Assembly (NCBI GenBank): GCA_014529385.2
Contig: CM043953.1
Coordinates: 91,393,842 to 91,457,841 of the forward strand
Length of the DNA: 64,000 nt
DNA from: Adiantum capillus-veneris
Taxonomy: Eukaryota; Streptophyta; Polypodiopsida; Polypodiales; Pteridaceae
Reading direction: 5' to 3'
Below, in pieces: positions 55,478 to 64,000 of this stretch. Made by a program: the position numbers and the translations under genes. Position 1 is the stretch's first letter, and each line of letters starts with the position of its first letter. The notes below the pieces were generated by a model. That model was not told the DNA's origin. It saw only the letters and a list, made by a program, of their open reading frames with translations, and ran no database searches.

Positions 55478-58400
55478 ATGGCTTTCTCTTATCCGGAGTT
55501 TCATGGAAGAAGTGATGAAGATGTGGAGGACTTTCTGGAAAAGATGGAGGTTGCCTGCATTAGCAACCAGATTCATGACCCTACGCAAATGTTACGCCTT
55601 CTCCAAATTTGTTTGAAGAGTGATGCACGAGCTTGGTCCAAAGCATTTGAAGAGGAGTTGCGTATGGCTGATCCACCTATAAGATTGAGTTGGGACAATC
55701 TAAGACATGGATTGGAAGTGGAGTTTGTGAAGATAGAAGATCCTGACAAAGTGTGGCAAGAAGTACAGGCTTTGGTACAAAAGGAAGGTGAGCCAGTAGA
55801 TGTGTACATACGAAAGTTTTCATTGGCATGGGAGCGAATGTGCAAGGCTTTAGCACCACAGGTACCCCCGCCTGACATGATGAAGAAGGACAGGTTCTTG
55901 GCTGGTCTTTGGGAGAATATACGTTGGAGAGTAGAGCTAAAGAAGCCTAGGACATATGAAGATGCACTAGAGGTAGCAAGGAACAAAGAGTGGAAGCTGA
56001 GAAAAATGAGCCAGTTAGGGGTGGAGTCTTTGCCCATGAGAGCTGAATTTCAGCCTATGGACTCTTTACAAGGTCGTATGTCAGGGGTTCATCATGAACC
56101 AGTGGTTCCTGTTACTACTCAGGTTATGCCAGTTGTGGTCACTACAGCAGTGCAAGATGATGGCCTAAGGCAAGACATGAGGCAAGTGGTTGATTTGATG
56201 AAGAATCTCAGCCTAAACATGCTAGGTCAAGTGGGAAATAATCGAGGTCGAGGGCGGTTTGCAAATCATCCAGGAGGTGAAGAAAGACCTAGGAATGGTG
56301 CTGGACAAAGTAATAGTAGGTTTTGGAGGCAGACGCCCACATGTTATAATTGTGGAGAGTTGGGTCACATCAGCCCGCAATGTGATAAGCCACCAAGGAT
56401 GGGGGGAGACATGTATCCATTGCCAAGACAGGTGCTAACTAGGTCAAATGATTATGGCATCGAAATTAAGGGAGACGAAGGAACCAGTGGACTGACCCAG
56501 GAGGAAAAGGGAAAGACAAAAGTGCTAAGTGTAGTCACCTTGGAGAAGGCATCAAAGCTAGAGGATACATTAGTGATGCCTATTGGGAAGAGGACCACAG
56601 AGGATAAGGAAGGAAGAAGTGCCCCAGGTCCTAGTAAGAAGAAAGGAAAGAGCCATGAAGGCGAGGATGTCAAGGCCAAGAGGAAAAGGAGAGCTCGTCG
56701 AAAGTTTCATGTTTCAGATTTTCCACTAGGGGATGGGCAATTAAGCTATGACTTGAAGGAGGATCTGACGAGCAGGAAGGCAGATGTTACTTTTGGGCAG
56801 CTTATAGAGATGGTGCCTAAGCTAAAGCGACAGTGGAAGAGGATGGTTAACCCAATGGAGAAAGAGCCAGAGAGAGGTTCAGTAAAGGTGTTGGCAATGG
56901 ATGAGCGACCAGACATTTGTCCAATAGTAGATGTGTGGCATAAAAGGAAAAATTTGGGACAAGGTTATGTGGATGGCGGAGCCCAAATATGCGTCATAAC
57001 ACACTCATGCGTTGATAAGATGGGTCTCACAGTGGCTGGGGTGTCAGGGTTTCGGATCAGATTGGCAAACCATCAAAAAGTAAAATGCTTGGGTGTTGTA
57101 AAGAGCTTAGAAGTGGAGGCATATGATGCAAAGGCAGTGGTTGATTTTCATGTGATGCCAGCAGGGTTGGGAGCATATCCTATTATACTGGGCAGACCAT
57201 GGTTACGTGCAGTGGGAGCTGTTCAAGATTGGCGACATGGTACGATTAGCCTCTATGGAAAGACAGGTACCAAGAAGCTTTATAATATGGACACAAGGAA
57301 ACGATTAGAGGAGCTTTATGAAGATGAGGATGAGTCTAGTGATGAAGACTCTTCCACGGTGACAGATGAGGACAGTGATAGCACTACCAGCAGTGATGAG
57401 GATGCTGATGTTGCATTTCTTTTGATGGACAAAGAAATCCAGGAGATTGGCTTAGTTGCATTTGCGAATGAGGTTGAAGATGAAAGTGAAGGGCCTTATG
57501 AAGTGATTGAAGGGCTGATGCAAACCAAGGTTGAGTTGTCAAAGAAGCAGGAATTAATGACGCAAATGATTAGTGGAGACCTCTCAGCTATGGAGAAGGA
57601 CATATATTTGCACATGCTGGCTAGTTTTCCTGATTTGTTCATTACTTCATATGAAGAGATCAGAGGGTTCAAGGGCAAAGAGATGCATATAGAGCTGAAA
57701 GAAGGTGCTAAGCCAGTGCGGCAAAGGCTAAGAAGGATGGGTCAAGAGCAAATGGAAGCCTTGCGGGTAGAGGTGGACAAGTTATTGAAGGCAGGGTTCA
57801 TAGTTCCAGTGGAGACCACAGAATGGGTGAGTCCAGTTGTAGTCAGTCCAAAGAAGGATGGGAAGTGGAGAATTTGTGTGGATTTTAAACCCTTAAACGC
57901 AGCCACTAAGAAGAACTCATATCCTCTTCCATTCATCGATCAGATCTTGGATTCAGTGGCAGGTTATGAGAGGTACAGTGTGTGTGATGGTTTTTCAGGC
58001 TATTTTCAATTGAAGATTGCTCTTAAAGACCGCACAAAGACCACTTTTATTACGCCATGGGGCTGCTATTGCTACACAGTATTGCCATTTGGGTTGTCAA
58101 ATGGACCTTCCTTCTATCAAGAGAGAGCGAGTTGGGTGTTGGAACCATTCATTGGTAGTTGTGTTAAAGCTTTTATGGATGACTTCTGTGTTTATAGCAG
58201 TAGGGCTGAACACCATGAGAAGCTGCAGATGGTATTGGCTCGATATGATGAATGTGGAGGACAACTAAATCCAAAGAAATGTCATCTAGCACAGCCAAGG
58301 GTGAAGTTATTGGGCCACATGGTGTCAGAAAATGGCATTGAGGCTGATCCAGACAAGGTTAAGTCTATTATTCTTCTTCCATCACCTACGAGTACGAAGC

Positions 58401-60394
58401 AATTGGCAACCTTTATATACAAAGTGAAGTACATGGCAAGGTTTATTCCATTGTCGTCTCAGATTCTTTATCCATTACAACAAGTGGCAAAGCATGATCC
58501 ATTGCAATGGGATGACAAGTGTGAAGAAGTGTTTCAAGAGGTGAAAGAGGTGTTAGGGGGTTTGTCAGCCATGCAGGCTCCTGATTGGGAGAAAGTTTTT
58601 TATGTAAATCCATCAGTAGGGGATGATGCCATTGGAGCTATGCTATTGCAAAAGGGGAAGGGCAGCCATTATATGAGGCCAGTGTATTGTGCAAGCCGAG
58701 TGAAGTTGGTAGCGGAGAGAAAGTTATCGGAAGTAGAGCTAGTGATTGCCAGTGTAATATTTGCTTGTCGACAATTTCGTCATTACTTGCTACCACGACC
58801 TTTTGTTTTCTTGACGAGTTATGCCTTTTTGCCACAGTTAATTAATGGTACTAACATGTCAAATGTGGTGAAGAAATGGGTAATTGAGCTGCAAGAGTTT
58901 GAGTTCTCTTTTCTAGTGGAAGATAGTACAAGGGCTACCCTAGCTGATTTGTTGACCTACAAGGAGAATCCCCTTATTGTTAAGGAAGAGGTGGTGAGAA
59001 AGGTAGTTGAAGAAGTGCCACAGATCAGCAATGCACATGTGTTGTTCTTTGATGGTTCATACAGAAAGAGCCATGATGCAGCTTCAGGGGGTATAGCACT
59101 TTATGATCCAGAGGGGAAGCTAGTATGCAAGAGAGGGTTCAAATTGGATGCGCATAGTAACAATGAGGATGAATATGCTACATTGGAAGCCGGATTACAC
59201 ATTTGTTTGAAGCATGGGGTTCAAAGGTTGAGCATAAAAGGTGATGCCTTGTTAGTGGTGAAGCAAGTGCTGGGTGTGTGGAAGAGCAAGAACACCTCAT
59301 TGAAGGAAATGTGCTTTAGAATTAAAGGCCTGTTAAAAAATTTTGAAGCGTGGAGTATCAGACACATTGAACGTGCTTTAAATGGAGAGGCACATGAAGC
59401 AGCTCAAGGCATGATTGGGGAGCTATTTGTATTGAGGACCACTTTACCTCTTTATCATGGCCGGGAAAGTTTGGCTCAAGAAGAGGAGTTTTTGCTAACA
59501 GGAATCATTCCAAAGGAGATTCAGAAGTCTAAGAAGTATGGCTTTGTGCGTAGAGCATACAGGTACAAATTGATTGGTGATGTCTTATACATGAAAGGGG
59601 CTGATCTCGTGTTGAGACGTGTACCTTGGCGGGAGGAGCTTTACAGAGTGTTGGAAGAGAATCATGAAGGTGCATGTGGTGGCCATTTTGCTCTAAAGAT
59701 CACCTTGCATAAGATTTTGCAAGAGGGGTATGTATGGCCTAGTTTGCACAAGGATGTTCACCATTGGTGTAGGTCTTGCAATAGGTGTCAAGCATTTGGG
59801 AAGAGAGTGTTGAAGCCAGAGCTACGAAAAACCATTATGGCGTTTGATGTGTTTGAAAAGTGGGGGATTGATGCAATAGGCCCGTTACCTATCACAAGTA
59901 GGGGCAAAAGCTATATCTTGACGGCAGTGGACTATCTCTCTAGATGGGCAGAGGCTATAGCAGTAAAACAGATCACTGCAAAGGATGTGGAAAAAATTGT
60001 GTATGATGAAATATGTTGCAAGTTTGGGGTGCCATTAGAGCTACTTTCAGATAAGGGGCCAGGATTTAGAGCTAAACTGCTAGACTTATTATGCACAAAG
60101 ATGAAGATTAGGCACCAGCATACCACTCCTTATTACCCACAGTGTAATGGCTTAAATGAAAGATTCAATGGTGAGTTGGTACAGATTCTTTCGAAGGTGA
60201 CAAAGCACCAAGGAAAGAATTGGGATTTGGAATTGCCTAGTGCATTATGGGCTTACCGTACTTCGATGAAGACAGGTACAGGGTTTACTCCATTTCATTT
60301 GGTGTATGGAAAAGAAGCACTATTGCCTGTGGAAGTAGAGTTGCCTGCGGTTGCCTGCGGTCAAGATGTTAGAGAAGTTGCTTGGGCCGCCTAG
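55478..60394 (+). pseudogene. Tat-like Ty3/gypsy gag-pol polyprotein with two RNase H domains, broken near its end
   Basis: One 1638-codon frame from ATG 55478. Gag core: residues 1-200 (FSYPEFHGRSDEDVEDF, ARAWSKAFEEE). Zinc knuckle CYNCGELGHISPQC near 289. Acidic/basic spacer. Protease YVDGGAQICV near 498 and YPIILGRPWL. RT from about 760: KKDGKWRICVDFKPLNA, DGFSGYFQL and active site FMDDF near 899. A first RNase H (about 1030-1160) has lost catalytic residues (FYVNPS, TSYAFL). A second, separate RNase H (about 1186-1310) has FFDGSYR, NNEDEYATLEA and IKGDALLVV. The integrase zinc finger (HEGACGGHF, CNRCQAF) and core (GIDAIGP, LSDKGPGF, GLNERFNG) follow. Dual RNase H is a known hallmark of the Tat lineage. 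A 10-bp tandem duplication at 60341-60360 shifts the frame, causing the early stop at 60392. Confidence 0.92.
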
Positions 60395-60674
60395 TGATGC
60401 ATTCAAAGAGAGGCTCTTGCAGTTACAAGAGGTCCAGTTGGATAGGATGAGCGCATTGGAGCATTATGGACAGATGCAGGATAAGGCTTTGGCAAAGATA
60501 AATGAAAAGGTTAAAAGTAAGGGTATCAAGAAACATGACTTGGTTTTGCGCTACAATAGTAAGTTGGACAACACCTTCCAAAAGAAGTTTCAAATTAAGT
60601 GGGAAGGCCCTTTCGTCACTCCTAGAACGTTGAGACCAGGAAGGGAGATTGAGTCCTTAGAGAACGAGAATTGA
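60361..60674 (+). pseudogene. C-terminal end of the Tat-like integrase, frameshifted
   Basis: Continues the polyprotein in the shifted frame after the 10-bp duplication. ERLLQLQEVQLDRMSALEHY, LVLRYNSKLDN and KFQIKWEGPFV are the normal gypsy integrase C-terminal fold. It stops at TGA 60672-60674, close to where sequence similarity to this element ends. No 3' LTR follows. Confidence 0.85.
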
Positions 60675-60899
60675 TAACTCATTGAGTCACTTGTAGTTCT
60701 CAATGCCTAGGCCGATCGGATCCTTCGGTTTGAAGGTTCAATGACTACTTATAGAGGTAGTGAATCTCCTAGCACGATCTATACGATGAGAATTATAAAT
60801 ACTTGGACATAAGCAAAAGATGTGTGAAGTGAGGAGAGAGCCATAGAAAGAACTCTAACTAGAGTTTCTAGTGGGAGTTATGAGGCTAGAGATGTCCTC

Positions 60900-62300
60900 A
60901 CAAGAGAAATTGGAGTTGTGAGAATGGTTGTCAAAAACACGATGAATGCAACTATATCAAGTAGTCAAGTGTGTTTCCAAGAAGTACAATGGGTTAAGAG
61001 ATCCATATGCAAATGTTTCACTCTTTAAACAACTTTGAAGAGCTAAGAAAGTGGAAAATTTTCACATTCAATACAAAAGATTTGGGCTCACATTGGAAGG
61101 TACAACCTTGACGTGGTTCCAATCTTTGAATAGTAGAGATTCTCCAAACATAGAGAAACTTCTATGAGAATTTTCTTTGATACAATACTGTGTCCCAAAT
61201 CTATGCTTTCAAGAAAAAAGAAAACAAGAAAGTGAAGGAAGCTTTTCTTCGCTTAAAACAATATATAGAGAGATACCCTATACGAGAGTTACCGCAAGAT
61301 GAAGGCTATCAATTCTCTTTGTGTAAGTCTTGAGGAATGGGACTCTAAAAAGGACCTGCACTTAAAAACCTTTACAATGATTGAGCAAGTAACCAGAGAA
61401 GCTTTGTATCTAGTTGACAATTGTAAGGCGGAGAGGCCACAAAAGATGTAGGTAATACGACCATCATTGCCTCTTCTACTATGAGTGAATCCACAATGGA
61501 GGAAAATGTACGAATCCCAACCATTACAAGTGTTCATCAAATGGTCAAAAAAGTGATTAGGAGAACGAGCCAAAAAAATAGACCGAACCCGACTATATGA
61601 CAATAACCAACAAGGAGATGTGATACATGTGAAGGAGATCATCCCACGCAATTGTGTAACACTCATCCTGAATGATAGTAGCAATCCATGCACAATGTGT
61701 CTTGAAGTGATGCATGATTGAGCAAAAGTAGGCCAAGCATGAAATGAACGATGGTTTCTACAACAAAAACTATGTGAGGGAAAGGCCATACAGACCATCG
61801 AGCATGCAACCTTTTCCACCACCACCACCACCGTGATATCAAATAGGCCCAAATAATGCAATCCAAGGGGAGGACAAGATTTAACCAGTGTTGGGCCAAC
61901 AACCTCCTTTACCTCAAGAGAATTGAGTAATTGTTAGATACCACAACCTATAGAAACACTTGCAAATCAGAGAATGTTTCCACTAACTTCATATTATGAA
62001 GAACGGAGTGACGTCTATGAGAGATAATCTGAGGGTATTGCATACACTGACAAAGGTTATCCTTCTCAAATAAGTCCAAATGAGGCAGCAGAGTCATCGT
62101 ATCTTGTACAACTGACAAAAATCACTATAAAATAAACGAGATTATGTTAAAATAGATCATAGTGTCCTCATATGGAATTGAGTATGAGCATACCTTCACC
62201 ATAGTGGATTTTGGCAAGAGCAACAACTTTGATGTCATCTTAGGGAGACTATCTACTTATGACACAAGGAGGTTACTATGAGAATCAACGTCAAGGACCA
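60900..62300 (+). pseudogene. Decayed gag-protease remnant of another gypsy element
   Basis: A capsid-like stretch at about 61040-61300 (KRFGLTLEGTTLTWFQSLNS, then KQYIERYPIREL in another frame). A zinc knuckle CDTCEGDHPTQLC at 61619-61657. A retropepsin end at 62174-62256 (EYEHTFTIVDFG...FDVILGR). All in + orientation and expected order, but in different frames with many stops. No RT was seen. Confidence 0.6.
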
Positions 62301-63698
62301 CAACTATAGAGATGTTAGTCAAACTGTTGTAGAGGAGTCTGACTCAACAATGGTTAATGAGAAGGAAATACCTACATGTTTACAAACCAAAGAACATCTT
62401 TGGATGTGTCGAGCTTCCAAGTGCAAGAGCTTGGCAAAAGAAGACTACATAACATATAATTAGGAGTTTTGGGAATTATTCAAGTCTCGTTTTTTCAAAC
62501 GAGATTAAAAACTACAATATTTTTTGTTAATTTTGATCATGGTTGTTTGTGGTAACCCTTTGTGCATATTAGAATGAGGCACCACTACATGAATATGGGG
62601 ACTCAAACTTAAGTGCATTCCTCACTTGTTGTTGTCATGTGGGTTATCAAGAAGAGGATTAATGTTAAGTTCAAGCCTCACATACCTGGCCTAAACTAGC
62701 AAGTAGAAACACTCAGAATTAGTTCAACGAGCTAGCACATCTCACATGCCTTACCTAACTACCTTAACACATTGCCATAGCCTTAACACATAGCTATATT
62801 TTTTTTGTGTATATATAATGACAAAATTGGAAACATGACTTTAACATTGTTGATATGGAAGAACATTTCTTTAATGAATAACACTTCCATCAAATAGTGC
62901 ACCACAAAACAATATATTGTCTACAAATTCAAGACATTTCAAAGAGAGGCCAACGGAGTCAAAATCATTATCAAAGAGTGCAGTGTTTTGAAATTGGGAT
63001 AACAAATGAGCAAAAAAAAGGACTTGTTTGCAAGCCTTACTAAATAAATTTTCAGGTTGAGGGCGTCTCAAATGAGGATGATGTTTGGAAACACCAAGAT
63101 AACAAATGAACAATAAGAGGATCTTAACAAGTACTTTTAGCTATGTAGGCAATTTGTATTGGTAGCAATATCAAGGGTCTAGCCCAATACATATGTGCCC
63201 TTAAACATTGTGTTTCCTCTTGTACGTACTTTGTTCCTCTATTGCAAGAGGACTCATTTACTAGAGTTGTGAGGTGTATCCCTGCTCATTTTGCATATAT
63301 CAATCTAAGTAGCAATGCAATTGTTTTTCCCCTAATAAATTTTTTCAGCTTTTCACTTGATAGTTTCCACAATTTTGAGAAAATGAAGTATGTTCGTGCA
63401 TATGCCACTTACGTGAGGGTGGAGGGAATCTCTTTAATGTAGGGACTCTCTCTTATGGAAGGCATGAGCATGCTTGGTATTCCAACTGAATAATATGTAA
63501 ATGTCAGTTCATTTCATTTTTCCACAGTGAGCACCCCAGTGTTATGACTAGTCCGATGTTGACTCCCGGTGTTGACTTGGCTCAGCTCGTGAACATAAGA
63601 AAACCCCGACAACGCTTTAGTAAATCTTTTTATTTTATCTCTCATTAGGTGCGACCTTATTTTGGATGTCTATATTTTTGTTTTGTTTTAAGCAATAG
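62301..63698. other. No recognisable gene
   Basis: AT-rich sequence with no motif that I can support on either strand. Confidence 0.5.
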
Positions 63699-63893
63699 TG
63701 TTGGGGTATAAAGCCCAATGTGGTCGCCTAGGTAAGTGGGCGGGCCGCCAGGTATGTACACATATTCTTTTGTAAAGACCTAATAAGAACTCACTATGCT
63801 CTACACATTACAGTAGAGCGAGTTCACCATATCATCGTGCTCTTCTTCTCACACTCTCTCTCGCGTCGCACTTCCGCTCGTACTCCTTCAACA
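63699..63893 (+). repeat. 195-bp copia LTR, second copy (solo or edge)
   Basis: Same family and same length as 2213-2407, opening TGTTGGGGT and closing CTTCAACA with the terminal CA intact. No pol lies to its left, so it is not the 3' LTR of a visible element. Confidence 0.9.
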
Positions 63894-64000
63894 TACGAAC
63901 GGAAGTGCGACGCGAGAGAGAGAGTGCGAGAAGAAGAGCACGACGATATGGTGAACTCGCTCTACTGTAATGTGTAGAGCATAGTGAGTTCTTATTGGGT
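63894..64000 (-). repeat. Inverted copy of the same LTR, cut by the window end
   Basis: From 63894 the sequence is the reverse complement of the LTR just before it, lacking the terminal 11 bp (CTCCTTCAACA side). The two form a palindrome of about 105-bp arms with a short loop around 63883-63893. Confidence 0.9.

Noticed and set aside
61289-61902. 190-residue - strand ORF
   Set aside because: It overlaps the + strand gag zinc-knuckle remnant and shows no motif of its own.

Overview
The window looks like nuclear DNA of a land plant with a large, repeat-dense genome. Ty1/copia and Ty3/gypsy LTR retrotransposons lie nested and broken along nearly its whole length, with plant-type primer-binding sites (initiator Met tRNA, Asp tRNA), GT-AG introns and long GA/CT microsatellites. 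I see no intact housekeeping gene, rRNA, tRNA or CRISPR array. The lineage (fern, lycophyte, gymnosperm or angiosperm) cannot be fixed from the sequence alone; the transposase-like family at 11.8-16.1 kb makes me lean to a non-flowering plant, weakly.

Layout. 1-2407: 3' part of a copia element and its 195-bp 3' LTR. 2408-5795: broken + strand gypsy remnant (RNase H, integrase, then a retropepsin-like domain downstream of integrase). About 6.4-16.5 kb: an unusual two-gene unit with convergent genes. A + strand gene (7216-11560) ends in an FCP1/HAD-like domain; a - strand gene (16073-11799) encodes an RNase H-fold transposase-like protein. Each has an intron packed with palindromic ~21-bp repeats. 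16989-37074: a copia element with 5-bp target duplications (CTAAA) that keeps only gag. Inside its leader sits a 17.2-kb gypsy element (17522-34749, - strand, target duplication AGGTT). That gypsy element has four zinc knuckles, a canonical protease, an RT core replaced by 4.6 kb of foreign DNA, RNase H, integrase, a second protease-like domain, and an extra 143-aa ORF before the 3' LTR.

37.2-41.5 kb: a retrotransposon-like unit with a polypurine tract and 3' LTR but unrecognised coiled-coil coding sequence. 41.9-43.3 kb: a second copia RT/RNase H fragment with its 3' LTR. 43311-50430: a chromodomain gypsy element in circularly permuted order (integrase, single LTR, gag, protease, RT, RNase H on the - strand). 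54.4-60.7 kb: a nearly complete Tat-like gypsy element with two RNase H domains, broken by a 10-bp tandem duplication. 60.9-62.3 kb: a decayed gag-protease remnant. 63699-64000: a 195-bp LTR facing an inverted copy of itself.

The main candidates for something undescribed are (1) the integrase plus second aspartic-protease architecture, present in two diverged gypsy copies, and (2) the convergent two-gene DNA element with palindrome-filled introns. Both are largely decayed, and many in-frame stops look like C-to-T changes in CAG or CGA codons, as expected of long-methylated plant repeats.
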